From: DATKQJ01 sp035534295
Lineage (GTDB): Bacteria; Chloroflexota; Dormibacteria; Dormibacterales; Dormibacteraceae
Reading direction: 5' to 3'
Length of the DNA: 64,000 bases
Assembly (NCBI GenBank): GCA_035534295.1
Contig: DATLSE010000024.1
Span: forward strand, 20,517 to 84,516
Shown here: positions 17,689 to 29,648 of the stretch, piece after piece
How the letters are laid out: each line of letters begins with the position of its first letter
How positions within the stretch are numbered: the stretch's first letter is position 1
Notes under the pieces: generated by a model
Seen by the model: only the letters and a program-made list of their open reading frames with translations
What the model was told of the DNA's origin: nothing
Database searches by the model: none
Translations under genes and position numbers: made by a program

Positions 17689-18726
17689 ATGAGCGCTCCC
17701 CCCAAAGAGCCCAAGGGCACCGGCCCAGCGGGGTCGCTCGACCGCCACTCCAAGCTTGGGCTGAGTTCTGAGCGCCTGCTCTGGATGTACCGCCAGATGC
17801 TGCTGGCGCGCAGCGTCGATCGCCGGATGTGGCTGCTGAACCGCCAGGGCAAGGCTCCCTTCGTGGTTTCCGGGCGGGGCCATGAAGCTGCCCAGGTGGG
17901 AGCCGCGGCGGCGATGAGACCGGGGGTGGACTGGCTCGTCCCCTACTACCGAGATCTCGCCTTCTGTCTCGCCCTGGGGGTCACCGCGGCTGATTTCATG
18001 CTCTCCGTCTTCGCTCGCGCCTCCGACCCGTCGTCGGGCGGGCGCCAGATGCCCTCCCACTTCAGCAACGTCGAGGCCCGGATCGTCAGCACCTCGAGCG
18101 TGGTCGGGCCCAAGCAGCTTCACGCCTGTGGAATCGCCTACGCGGCCCAGCTGCGCGGACTGGACGAGGTCGCGGTCAGCTGCATCGGCGAGGGTGGGAC
18201 CTCGGAGGGGGACTGGCATGAGGCGATGAACTTCGCCTCCATCCACCGTCTCCCATTCATCTGCCTGGTTCAGGACAACGACTACGCGATCAGCGTTCCG
18301 CGTCGCCTGCAGATGGCGGTGGCTGACGTGGCGCATCGGGCGAAGGGTTACGGAATGCCCGGGGTGAGCGTGGACGGCGGCGACGTGCTGGAGGTCTATA
18401 CAGCCATGCGCCGGGCCATGGAGAGGGCGCGCTCGGGCCAGGGCCCGACCCTCATCGCCGCCCGCGTTGCCCGCTTCACCTCCCACTCCTCCGACGACGA
18501 CCAGCGCCGATATCGGCCGGCCGAGGAGCTGGAGGCGATGCTCGCTCTGGACCCCCTCGAGCGCTTCGGGGAATACCTGACCCGACAGGGGCTACTGACG
18601 CCGGAGCAGGACTCAACCCTCAAGGACGACTGTCACGAGGAGGTTGAGGAGGCGACGCGACGCGCCGAGGTGGCTCCCTCCCCGGAACCGTCCGACATCC
18701 ACCGCCACCTCTTCCAGGAGGGATGA
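17689..18726 (+). CDS. 2-oxoacid dehydrogenase E1 component, alpha subunit
   Basis: The thiamine-diphosphate subunit of a pyruvate or branched-chain 2-oxoacid dehydrogenase has about 345 residues. The ThDP motif runs from GEGGTSEGDWHEA at about 170 to QDNDYAIS; SGRGHEAAQVG and MPSHFSN are also conserved. The SEGD-HEA-NFA pattern resembles branched-chain (Bkd) enzymes more than pyruvate ones. The chosen ATG is the first in frame after a -10-like element. It overlaps the beta-subunit gene by 4 bp. E2 and E3 genes are not nearby. Confidence 0.88.
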   Translation: MSAPPKEPKGTGPAGSLDRHSKLGLSSERLLWMYRQMLLARSVDRRMWLLNRQGKAPFVVSGRGHEAAQVGAAAAMRPGVDWLVPYYRDLAFCLALGVTAADFMLSVFARASDPSSGGRQMPSHFSNVEARIVSTSSVVGPKQLHACGIAYAAQLRGLDEVAVSCIGEGGTSEGDWHEAMNFASIHRLPFICLVQDNDYAISVPRRLQMAVADVAHRAKGYGMPGVSVDGGDVLEVYTAMRRAMERARSGQGPTLIAARVARFTSHSSDDDQRRYRPAEELEAMLALDPLERFGEYLTRQGLLTPEQDSTLKDDCHEEVEEATRRAEVAPSPEPSDIHRHLFQEG

Positions 18727-19712
18727 GCGTGGCCCAGCGCACCCTGATCGATGGCATCCGCGAGGCGATGGCCGAGGAGATGGAGCGCGATCCGAGGGTG
18801 TTCGTGCTCGGCGAGGACGTGGGCCGCAAGGGCGGCGTCTTCCTGGCCACCGAGGGCCTGCAGGAGCGCTTCGGCCCCGACCGGGTGCTCGACACCCCGT
18901 TGGCCGAGGCCGGAATCGTGGGGATCGCGATCGGGGCTTCGCTCAACGGTCTGATCCCGGTGGCCGAGATCCAGTTCGCCGACTTCATCCATCCCGCGTT
19001 TGATCAGATCGTGAGCGAGGCGACACGGATGCGCTATCGCTCATACGGCGCCTACTCGTGTCCCATCACCATTCGCGTCCCCTACGGCGGTGGGGTGCAC
19101 GGCGGGCTCTATCACTCGCAGTCGATCGAGGCCTTCTACGCCCACGTGCCGGGTCTTAAGGTCGTCGCCCCGAGCACCCCGGCCGACGCCAAGGGCCTGC
19201 TCACCTCGGCCATCCGTGACCCCGACCCGGTGATGTTCCTGGAGCACAAGAAGACCTACCGATTGATCAAGGGTGAGATCCCGCCCGGCGAGCATCTGGT
19301 CGAGTTCGGCCAGGCGGCCGAGCGCCGCAGCGGGCGGCACGCGACCTGCATCGCCTGGGGCCTCATGGTGCACCACTGCCTGGAAGCCGCGGAGTCGCTG
19401 GCGGCGGAGGGGCTGGAGATCCAGGTCCTCGACCTGCGCAGCCTGCGTCCCCTGCCCGAGGCCCAGATCCTGGAGGCGGTGGCGTCCACCTCCCGGGCCC
19501 TGATCGTGTACGAAGACAACCTCACCGGTGGGTTTGGGGCCGAGATCGCCGCCCTGATCGCCGAGAAGGCGTTCGCCGATCTCGACGCTCCGGTGACGCG
19601 AGTGGCCGCCCCCGACCTACCCGCGATGCCGTTCAATCCGGCTCAGGAGGCCGCCTTTCTGCCCTCCCCGGAGCGCATTGCGGCCGCCCTGCGCACCCTC
19701 GTCGCCTACTGA
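18723..19712 (+). CDS. 2-oxoacid dehydrogenase E1 component, beta subunit
   Basis: This partner of the preceding alpha subunit has 329 residues. Conserved features are LGEDVGRKGGVFLATEGL, DTPLAEAGIVGIAIG, the VPYGGGVHGGLYHSQS loop and YEDNLTGGFGAEI. It forms the alpha2-beta2 E1 that decarboxylates a 2-oxoacid and passes the acyl group to lipoyl E2. ATG 18723 overlaps the alpha stop as ATGA. Because E2 is not encoded here, this E1 may use a core encoded elsewhere. Confidence 0.9.
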   Translation: MSVAQRTLIDGIREAMAEEMERDPRVFVLGEDVGRKGGVFLATEGLQERFGPDRVLDTPLAEAGIVGIAIGASLNGLIPVAEIQFADFIHPAFDQIVSEATRMRYRSYGAYSCPITIRVPYGGGVHGGLYHSQSIEAFYAHVPGLKVVAPSTPADAKGLLTSAIRDPDPVMFLEHKKTYRLIKGEIPPGEHLVEFGQAAERRSGRHATCIAWGLMVHHCLEAAESLAAEGLEIQVLDLRSLRPLPEAQILEAVASTSRALIVYEDNLTGGFGAEIAALIAEKAFADLDAPVTRVAAPDLPAMPFNPAQEAAFLPSPERIAAALRTLVAY

Positions 19713-19751
19713 TCGCCGACGCGCCCGACCGGATCAAATGCTGCGCGCGCG

Positions 19752-19787
19752 GGCCCCGGCCGCGATATGTTGGATTTGAGCGGGGCC
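19752..19787 (+). promoter_or_regulatory. uspA promoter region with flanking inverted repeat
   Basis: TATGTT at about 19766 is a likely -10. It is flanked by the arms GGCCCCG (19752-19758) and CGGGGCC (19781-19787), a 7-bp inverted repeat that could be an operator. Downstream, GGAGG precedes ATG 19826. Confidence 0.35.
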
Positions 19788-19825
19788 AACGGCGACGCCC
19801 CGGAAACGCCATTGGAGGTGATGGG

Positions 19826-20263
19826 ATGTTCGATCGCATCGTGGCCGCGATCGACGCGGATTCCACTCGCGCCCAGCACGTCATCGACGCCGCCGTGGAG
19901 CTGGCCAGCCGGCATGGCTCGCAGGTACTGGTGATCCACGTGCGCGAGGTGGAACGCCCGGGGGCGGCCCTGGCCCGTCCGGGCGCGATCCCCCCCGCGC
20001 TCACTCCCGAGAGCGAGGAGGAGGCCGCGCGGATCGTCGAGCAGGCGCTGCAACGCCTGCGCGCCGCCGGGCTGCGGGCGGAGGGCAGGGTGGGCCAGGG
20101 ACTCGGTTCGACCGCGCACGAATTGCTCGATTCAGCGCTCGAGTTCAAGGCCGGATTGATCCTGGTCGGGGACCGGGGCTCCCACCTCACCGACCTCCTG
20201 CTTGGAGGGGTGGCTCATCGCATCGTGCACCAGGCGCAGTGCTCGGTGCTGGTGGTTCGCTAA
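19826..20263 (+). CDS. universal stress protein (UspA family)
   Basis: The single-domain UspA protein has 145 residues, with FDRIVAAIDADSTRAQHVIDAA at the start and the nucleotide loop VGDRGSHLTDLLLGGVAHRI near the C-terminus. The G-x2-G-x9-G part of the ATP-binding motif is present, but the following Ser/Thr is Val, so ATP binding is uncertain. Such proteins help cells survive stress or energy limitation. A GGAGG ribosome site precedes the ATG. Confidence 0.92.
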   Translation: MFDRIVAAIDADSTRAQHVIDAAVELASRHGSQVLVIHVREVERPGAALARPGAIPPALTPESEEEAARIVEQALQRLRAAGLRAEGRVGQGLGSTAHELLDSALEFKAGLILVGDRGSHLTDLLLGGVAHRIVHQAQCSVLVVR

Positions 20264-20275
20264 CCGCTTAGCACC

Positions 20276-20369
20276 AAACGTGATGCTGATGGCAGTACGT
20301 TTACCGTGAAGAGGCTATAAGCCAGCGCCCGTGGCGGTCCCCCACCGGGGCCACGGCGCCGAGTGGAGG
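20276..20369 (+). promoter_or_regulatory. leader of MFS carrier gene: inverted repeat, -10 and hairpin
   Basis: AAACGT (20276-20281) and ACGTTT (20297-20302) form an inverted repeat spaced by 15 bp. TATAAG at 20316 is a possible -10. In the transcribed leader CCGTGGC (20329-20335) pairs with GCCACGG (20350-20356), placing a GC hairpin just before the GGAGG at about 20364. This could limit ribosome access. Confidence 0.4.
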
Positions 20370-20374
20370 TGCGC

Positions 20375-21841
20375 ATGAGCCAAGTCGCGGTCCCAGGACA
20401 ACCAGCCCCGATCTCCAGCCTGGTTCCGGCGCGCCTCGACCGCCTGCCCTGGAGCCGTTTTCACTGGCTCGTGGTGACCGGACTCGGCGTCTCCTGGATT
20501 CTGGACGGGCTCGAGATTCAGATCGTGGCCGCCGTCGGCACCGTGCTGCAGGACCGGGCCACGCTGCACCTGACCAGCGCCAACGTCGGCCTGTTGGGCT
20601 CGGTCTATCTCCTGGGCGAGGTGGTGGGAGCGCTGGTCTTCGGCCGCATCACCGACATGGTCGGGCGGAGGAAGATGTTCATCGTCTGCCTCGGGCTCTA
20701 CCTGGTCTCGAGCGGCATTGGCGGGCTGGCCAACTCACTGGCCTTCCTGCTCGTGTTTCGCTTTCTCGCCGGTAGCGGCATCGGGGGGGAGTACACCGCC
20801 ATCAATTCGGCCATCGACGAACTCATCCCCTCCCACTACCGGGGCCGGGTCGACATCGCCGTCAACGGGACCTACTGGGCGGGCGCAATGGTGGGCGCAT
20901 TGGCCTCGATCCTGCTCTTGGACCCCCACCTCCTGCCCGTCAATTTGGGCTGGCGCCTCGGATTCTTCATCGGGCCGGTGGCGGGCCTCATCATCATCTA
21001 TCTCCGCCGAACCATTCCGGAGAGTCCCCGCTGGCTCATGACCCACGGGCGCGAGGCGGAGGCGGAGCGCATCGTCGGCGAGATCGAAGAGCGGGTGGAG
21101 CGGAGCGGTAAGAAGCTGGAACCGGTCCCGCCCGAGCGCGCGCTCGAGATCCGCCCCCGGGGGGCAGTCTCCTACATGGAGATTGCCCGGACCATGTTGA
21201 AGCGCTATCCCTCGCGCTCGGTGCTTGGATTCTCCATGATGGTCACCCAGGCATTCCTTTACAACGCCATCTTCTTCACCTACGCCCTGGTTCTGGCTCG
21301 CTTCTATAAGATCCCCCCCGCCCGCATCGGGTTCTACTTCTTCCCCTTCGCGGTCGGCAACCTGCTCGGGCCCCTCGTCATCGGCCCCCTCTTCGACACC
21401 GTGGGCCGGCGGCGCATGATCTTCGCCACCTACCTCAGCTCGGGCCTCCTGCTCGCCGTCTCGGGCTGGCTCTTCAGCCAGGGAGTGCTCTCCGCGCTCA
21501 CCCAGACCGGGCTCTGGTGCGCGATCTTCTTCCTCGCCTCGGCCGGGGCCTCCTCGGCCTACCTGACCGTGAGTGAGATCTTCCCCCTGGAGCTCAGGGG
21601 CCAGGCGATCTCATTCTTCTTCGCCATCTCCCAGCTCGCCGGCGGCGTCGCCGCTCCTCTGCTGTTCGGCGCCCTGATCGGCACCGGTGCCAACCGGGGA
21701 CCGCTCAGCCTGGGCTACTACCTGGGGGCGGTGATCATGATCGCGGGGGGCCTGATCGCCCTCTTCCTGGGTGTCAACGCCGAACGCCGCTCGCTCGAAG
21801 ACGTGGCCCAGCCCCTCTCCGCGGTCACAGCTCCGGCCTGA
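20375..21841 (+). CDS. MFS transporter, metabolite:H+ symporter type
   Basis: This major facilitator has about 488 residues and 12 predicted helices. The loop signature GRITDMVGRRKMF follows helix 2 and is echoed by DTVGRRRMI between helices 8 and 9; RFLAGSGIGGEYTA and PESPRWL are typical of the sugar-porter/metabolite-symporter group. It acts in the cytoplasmic membrane on small organic acids or sugars; no catabolic genes adjoin to name the substrate. ATG 20375 has GGAGG at ideal spacing. Confidence 0.9.
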   Translation: MSQVAVPGQPAPISSLVPARLDRLPWSRFHWLVVTGLGVSWILDGLEIQIVAAVGTVLQDRATLHLTSANVGLLGSVYLLGEVVGALVFGRITDMVGRRKMFIVCLGLYLVSSGIGGLANSLAFLLVFRFLAGSGIGGEYTAINSAIDELIPSHYRGRVDIAVNGTYWAGAMVGALASILLLDPHLLPVNLGWRLGFFIGPVAGLIIIYLRRTIPESPRWLMTHGREAEAERIVGEIEERVERSGKKLEPVPPERALEIRPRGAVSYMEIARTMLKRYPSRSVLGFSMMVTQAFLYNAIFFTYALVLARFYKIPPARIGFYFFPFAVGNLLGPLVIGPLFDTVGRRRMIFATYLSSGLLLAVSGWLFSQGVLSALTQTGLWCAIFFLASAGASSAYLTVSEIFPLELRGQAISFFFAISQLAGGVAAPLLFGALIGTGANRGPLSLGYYLGAVIMIAGGLIALFLGVNAERRSLEDVAQPLSAVTAPA

Positions 21842-21851
21842 ACCAGAGCTC

Positions 21852-22529
21852 TCAGGGCGGAGCCAGATCGCGCGCCCGGACCGTGACCTCCAGACCCTCC
21901 AGGTCGGCCAGGCGGCGGGCCATCTCCTCGGCCAGGGCGACGGAACGGTGGCGACCGCCGGTGCATCCGAAGGCGACGCAGAGCGGCCCTCTGGCGTAGA
22001 GCGGGAGCACCGCCCGCAGGAGCGCCTCGAGCCCTTGGAGCAGAGTCTGGGCGGCCGGCTGCTCGAGTACATAGGCGCTGACCCGGGGGTCGAAGCCATC
22101 CAGATCGCGAAGTTCGCTGACCCAGTAGGGATTGTCCAGGAAGCGCACGTCCAGGACCCAGTTGGCGGCGGCGGGCAGACCGGCCCGGTAGGCGAAGGCG
22201 AGTAATTCGAGCTCGCCGGAGCGCCGGCCGGAGAGCGAGCCGGCCAGGGCCCCGAGGGCCTCGGGGCCGATCCGGTGGTGGGCGCGCTCAAAACTCCCCT
22301 GGGGTTCCCCGTCCGCGGCACCGACGTGGATCAGGGTGTACTGAAGTCCAGCGGCGTCGGCGCGCGCCAAGAGCTCGGCCGTGGGCTGAGTCAAAAGCAG
22401 GGCCAGATCCCGCTCCGGTCGGGCCGGCTCGCCGGCCCCGATCTCGAACCCGGCCTGGGCCAGGTCGGCCTCGGCTCGGACCCGGTCCGGGGCCGAGACC
22501 AGGAGCAGACGAGGTGGGGCCGGTTTCAT
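21852..22529 (-). CDS. RapZ-like protein lacking the N-terminal P-loop
   Basis: The C-terminal half (about 105-215) matches the RapZ/YvcJ C-terminal domain: ELLAFAYRAGLP, VLDVRFLDNPYW, YVLEQPAAQTLL and GCTGGRHRSVALAEE. In E. coli this domain binds the sRNA GlmZ and glucosamine 6-phosphate. The N-terminal half is about 60 residues short of the usual ~285-residue protein and has no GxSGAGKS Walker A, so the ATPase/GTPase function is lost. It overlaps the uvrC stop by one base (TAATG), so it is translated from the uvrC mRNA. Confidence 0.82.
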   Translation of the reverse strand: MKPAPPRLLLVSAPDRVRAEADLAQAGFEIGAGEPARPERDLALLLTQPTAELLARADAAGLQYTLIHVGAADGEPQGSFERAHHRIGPEALGALAGSLSGRRSGELELLAFAYRAGLPAAANWVLDVRFLDNPYWVSELRDLDGFDPRVSAYVLEQPAAQTLLQGLEALLRAVLPLYARGPLCVAFGCTGGRHRSVALAEEMARRLADLEGLEVTVRARDLAPP

Positions 22530-24376
22530 TAGAGCAATTCCTTAAGGCGCGCCGCCACGCGGGCGGGAATTCCGCTGGCGGCAAGCTCGCCCGGGCTGGC
22601 CGCGCGGATGGCATCGAGGCTCCCGAAGCGGCGCAGGAGCGCCCGCTTGCGCGCCGGACCGATGCCCTCGACCGAGTCTAGGGGCGAGGAGAGAGCGCGT
22701 CGCGTGCGGACCCGCCGATGGTGGGTGATGGCGAAGCGATGGGCCTCGTCGCGGATGCGCTGGAGCAGGAACAGGCCGGGAGAGTCGTGCTCCTGCACGA
22801 TCGGGGCTGGGCGGCCGGGAGCGAACACCTCCTCGCGCTCCTTGGCCAGGCCGAAGACGGGCACGTCGGCGAAGCCCGCCGCCTCCAGGACCGCCACCGC
22901 CACGCCCAGCTGACCCTTGCCGCCGTCGACGATGACCAGGTCCGGCCGGCTGGCGAAGCTGCGATCCAATGCCTCGCCCGCGGCAGAGCGGCGCAGGGCC
23001 GACTCCAGCCGATCAAAGCGCCGCTGCAGCATCTCCCGCATCATGGCGAAATCATTGGGGCCCTCGGCCAGCCGAATCTTGAAGCTGCGGTAGTTCTCGG
23101 GCGAGGGCCGGCCCTCCTCGAACACCACCATCGAGCCCACCGCCGACTCCCCCTGCAGGTTGGAGATGTCGAAGCATTCGATCCGCCGGGGGGGCGACTC
23201 CAGCTCCAGCGCCTGGGCCAGCGACTCAAGCATCGGTCCGGTGCGATCGTGGTCGTAGGCGGCCCGGATCCGGTCCTGCTCCAGCGCCTCCTGGGCGGTC
23301 TCCGTGAGCTGGTCCAAAAGCGCCTTGAGCCGCCCCCGCCGGGGCACGTGCAGGCTTGCCGGCGCGCCCCGGCGATGGCTCAGGAAGGCCGTCACCTCCT
23401 CCCCCTGGGGCAGGACGGCGGGGAGCACGATCGAGCGCGGCACGTGGGTCGCGCTGGCGTAATACTGGAGCAGGAAGGCTCTGAGCACGTCCTCGTCGGC
23501 CAGCTCAGCGGCCCCCTCCAGAGCGTGGCCGTCGTGTCCCACCATCCGGCCCTCGCGCACGTGCGCCACCTCCACGTAGGCCGAGCGTCCCGAGCGCGAC
23601 CAGGCCACGAGGTCCTCGTCGCTGCGCGAGTGGACCAACACGCGCTGCCGATCTGCGATCTTCTCGATCGCGCCCAGCTGGTCGCGGCGGCGGGCGGCGG
23701 TCTCAAAGTCGAGGCGTTCGGCGGCGGCGTCCATCTCCGCTCGCAGTCCCTGCGCCAGCTCCCCCGAGCGGCCCTCCATGAAGAGCGCCACCTGCTCGAT
23801 CCGAGCCCGGTAGTCGGCCGCCGTGATGCGCAGCTCGCAGGGACCGGGACAGCGCTGGATGTGGTAGTCCAGGCAGATCCGGCCCTGGCTGAAGACCTCG
23901 TCCGAGCAGGTCCGAAAGGGCAGCAGCTGGCGCAGGCTCTTGACCGTGCTGCGTAGCGCCTGGGCGCTGGTGTAGGGACCGAAGTAGCGGGCGCCGTCGT
24001 CGGCGATGCGGCGCGTGTAATGCACGCGCGGGAACTCCTCGGTCACGGGCAGCTTCAGGTAGAGGTAGTTCTTGTCGTCCTTCAAGCGCACGTTGTAGCG
24101 CGGCCGGTAGTGCTTGATCAGATTGCACTCGAGCACCAGCGCCTCGACCTCGTTGGCGGCCTTGACGAATTCGAAGTCGGCGATGCGCCGGGTGAGCTCG
24201 GCCAGTCGCGGCGAGGTCTGCGACCCGGGCCCGAAATAGGAGCGGAGTCGATCGCGCAGACGCAGCGCCTTACCCACGTAGATCACCTGGCCGCCACCGT
24301 CGCGAAACATGTAGATCCCGGGGGAGTCGGGCACCGCCCGCAACCGGCGCCGGATGCCCTCGGGAGTGCTAACCAC
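22529..24376 (-). CDS. uvrC: UvrABC excinuclease subunit C
   Basis: UvrC makes both incisions in nucleotide excision repair. The 615 residues show the GIY-YIG domain (PGIYMFRDGGG, VIYVGKALRLRDRL), a UVR motif ERLDFETAARRRDQL at about 205, the RNase H-like 5' nuclease with ECFDISNLQGESAVGSMV and VDGGKGQL, and a C-terminal helix-hairpin-helix (VEGIGPARKRALLRRFGS). The start is GTG 24376 with a -10-like TAGAAT eight bases upstream and no SD. Confidence 0.97.
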   Translation of the reverse strand: MVSTPEGIRRRLRAVPDSPGIYMFRDGGGQVIYVGKALRLRDRLRSYFGPGSQTSPRLAELTRRIADFEFVKAANEVEALVLECNLIKHYRPRYNVRLKDDKNYLYLKLPVTEEFPRVHYTRRIADDGARYFGPYTSAQALRSTVKSLRQLLPFRTCSDEVFSQGRICLDYHIQRCPGPCELRITAADYRARIEQVALFMEGRSGELAQGLRAEMDAAAERLDFETAARRRDQLGAIEKIADRQRVLVHSRSDEDLVAWSRSGRSAYVEVAHVREGRMVGHDGHALEGAAELADEDVLRAFLLQYYASATHVPRSIVLPAVLPQGEEVTAFLSHRRGAPASLHVPRRGRLKALLDQLTETAQEALEQDRIRAAYDHDRTGPMLESLAQALELESPPRRIECFDISNLQGESAVGSMVVFEEGRPSPENYRSFKIRLAEGPNDFAMMREMLQRRFDRLESALRRSAAGEALDRSFASRPDLVIVDGGKGQLGVAVAVLEAAGFADVPVFGLAKEREEVFAPGRPAPIVQEHDSPGLFLLQRIRDEAHRFAITHHRRVRTRRALSSPLDSVEGIGPARKRALLRRFGSLDAIRAASPGELAASGIPARVAARLKELL

Positions 24377-24384
24377 TGCCGCCG

Positions 24385-24390
24385 ATTCTA
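24385..24390 (-). promoter_or_regulatory. putative -10 for leaderless uvrC mRNA
   Basis: TAGAAT lies 8 nt before GTG 24376 on the minus strand, and no ribosome-binding sequence is seen between. Confidence 0.45.
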
Positions 24391-24424
24391 GGCAGCCGGG
24401 CCGAGGCCGCCACCCCGGTCGGGC

Positions 24425-25264
24425 TCAGGGGTAGCGGACCCGGAACATCGACTCGCCCAGGGTGCTTCCCGTGCTCCGCCTCGCCACCACCAGGTAGGCC
24501 AGTGCGGTGGCCCCCACCACCGCCGTGGCAGAGGCCGCGCTGGCCGTGTTCTGCTCCAACCCGAGCAGGACGGCGAACACGACCAGGACCAGGCTGGTCA
24601 CGCCCAGGTCGACCATCAAGGCGGCCAGGACGCGCGCCGCCGAGGAACGGTGCAGGGGGCCAGGAGGACGCGTTGCGGGCAGGCGGCGCACCCCCAGGTA
24701 GAGACCGATCAGGATCAAAAGCACCACTCCCAGGCGCAGCACGGTGCCCTCCAGGAGCCCGATGATGTGCTCGGCAGGCACCCCCACGAACACTCCGAGC
24801 AGGGTGTAGAAGAGCACCCAGGGGATCACCGCCAGAAGCAGCGCGGTCGCGAACCGGCGCAGCCTCATGCCCGACGCCCCGGCCACCAGGCTGGTGTAAA
24901 CGCGCAGTCCCGGCACCAGCCGGGTGATCGAGACCAGGCCGACCTCGGAGCCTGTCAGCCTGGCGGCGACCTGATCGAAGGAGCCCTCGGCGTGGAGCCG
25001 GGCCGCGACCCCCCTCAGGCGCTCCCGACCGATCAGGCGCGCCCAGCCGTAGCCGCAGAGCGCACCCACTACCACGGCCAGGGCGGTGAGGAGGAGCATG
25101 GGAGCAAGCTGGACCCGGCCCGAGGTGACAAGGAGGCCCGAGCCGATCAGCACCACCTCGCCCTGGGCCAGCGGGATCGGCACCCCGGCCTCCTCGGCGA
25201 AGAGCAGCACGCAGATGGCGAGGATGGCCGGCAGGGCAGTGGTGGACACGCCACGATGATGCAT
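24425..25264 (-). CDS. DedA-family membrane protein with C-terminal RDD-like domain
   Basis: Residues 1 to about 190 match the DedA/SNARE-associated family: FAEEAGVPIPLAQGEVVLIGSGLL at the start, then FDQVAARL and SITRLVPGLRVYTSLVAGASGM. DedA proteins are implicated in lipid-carrier flipping and proton-motive-force homeostasis. After a Pro-rich linker, the last ~75 residues resemble an RDD domain (ARVLAALMVDLGVTSLVL, then STLGESMFRVRY). I placed the start at ATG 25264; the frame remains open upstream into the carboxypeptidase gene. Confidence 0.78.
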   Translation of the reverse strand: MHHRGVSTTALPAILAICVLLFAEEAGVPIPLAQGEVVLIGSGLLVTSGRVQLAPMLLLTALAVVVGALCGYGWARLIGRERLRGVAARLHAEGSFDQVAARLTGSEVGLVSITRLVPGLRVYTSLVAGASGMRLRRFATALLLAVIPWVLFYTLLGVFVGVPAEHIIGLLEGTVLRLGVVLLILIGLYLGVRRLPATRPPGPLHRSSAARVLAALMVDLGVTSLVLVVFAVLLGLEQNTASAASATAVVGATALAYLVVARRSTGSTLGESMFRVRYP

Positions 25265-25292
25265 GGACGGCGCCCATCGCTGCGCGAGGCGA

Positions 25293-26797
25293 CTACCAGC
25301 TGAGGTCGTACAGCTCCCCAAATTTGGCTCGCGCGTAGCGGATCCAGGACTCTGTCCCGATCCCCGCGCCGGTCGCCCGCAGGGTCAGCTCGTCGGGCGT
25401 GAACATTCTTCCGTGCTGGTGCACGGCAGCGCGCAGCCAGGCCAGCAGAGGTGAGAAGTCGCCCGCCTCCAGGAGCGCGTCCACGTCGCCCAGATCCAGC
25501 CGCGCTCGATCCATCAGCTGGGCGCTGATGAGATTGCCAAGGGTGTATCCGACGAAGGTTCCAAGCGGGGCGCTAACCCAGTGGATGTCCTGCAGGGGAC
25601 CGGAGACCAGATCGGGCGGCGGCAGGCCGAGATAGCGCGCCAGGAGCTCGTTCCAGGCCTCGGGCACCTCCGCCGCGCCGAGCCGCCCCTCGACCAGGTC
25701 GCGCTCGATCTCGAATCGCAAGAGCACGTGCAGGTTGTAGGTCACCTCGTCCGCGTCGACCCGGATGTAGGAGGGTCGCACCCGGTTATTGGCGCGGTAG
25801 AACGACTCCGCGTCCTGATCGGCGAGCTGGGCGGGGAAGGCGTCGCGCAGAAGCGGGAAGAAGTGACGCCAGAAGGGGCGGCTACGCCCAACCAGGTTCT
25901 CCCAGAACCTGGATTGGGATTCGTGCACGCCGCTCGAGGCCCCCCCCCAGAGCGGCGTCCGATCCAGATCGCGAGGCACCCCCTGGTCGTACATGGCGTG
26001 GCCGCTCTCGTGGATGCAGCTGAACAGGCAGGAGTCGCGGACGTTGCGCTTGACTCGGGTCGTAATGCGCACGTCGCCGGGCCCGAAGGCGACGCTGAAG
26101 GGATGCTGGGAGATGTCGAGCCGGCCGCGGTGGAAGTCATAGCCGAGCTCTTTGATCACCGCCAGGGAGACCTGGATCTGGCGGGCGGGGTCGTAGTTCC
26201 GGTCGAGGACGCCGTCCTGAATTCGATCCGAGCGCTCCTGGATCGCCGCCAGCATTGGTACCACCGCCTGCTTCAACTGCTCGAACAGCTCCTCCACCCG
26301 GCGCGTGCTGAGCCCCGGCTCGCCACGCTCGATGAGGGCGTCGTAGCGGCTGACCTCAAATCCGTGGCAGTCGGCGACGGCCTGGGAGAGCTCCACGTTG
26401 CGCTCCAGGCGAGGCTGGAAAATCGACCAGTCTTTTTGCTCGCGCGCGGCCAGCCAATCCGGCCGCGCCTCCGCTCCGGCCCGGGCCAGGTCTTCGACCA
26501 GGGCGGCGGGGAGCCGCAGCGCCTGCTCGTGATCGCGTCGCGTCACCCGCAGGAGGCTGGCCTCAAAGGAGTCCTGCGGGGCGCCGTCGAGCTCGCGCTC
26601 GGCGCTCTCGAGCAGACCCGCCAGGCGCTCGGAGGTGAACATCTGATGGGTGAATCCGCCCAGCGTGGCGAGCTGGTTGGCTCTGTCCTCGACCCCGCCC
26701 GGAGGCAGGTAGGTCTCCTGATCCCAGTCCAACAGGGCTGAGGCGCGCTCCAGATCCGCGATCCGAGCCAGCTGCGCCCGCAGTTCCTCGAACGCGC

Positions 26798-26801
<4 letters not shown>
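25293..26801 (-). CDS. M32-family metallocarboxypeptidase (carboxypeptidase Taq type)
   Basis: This zinc carboxypeptidase is marked by HESGH (in CIHESGHAMYDQG) and by HVLLRFEIERDLVEG, VGYTLGNLISAQL and IRYARAKFGELY. The first ATG (26732) would remove ~23 residues that align with the family N-terminus and include LSAFEELRAQLARI. That extension begins at a CTG (26801) overlapping the uvrA stop as CTGA, with GGAGG seven bases upstream. The result is 502 residues, the usual size. CTG initiation is inferred, not proven. Confidence 0.9.
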
Positions 26802-29644
<2,843 letters not shown>

Positions 29645-29648
29645 CCCC

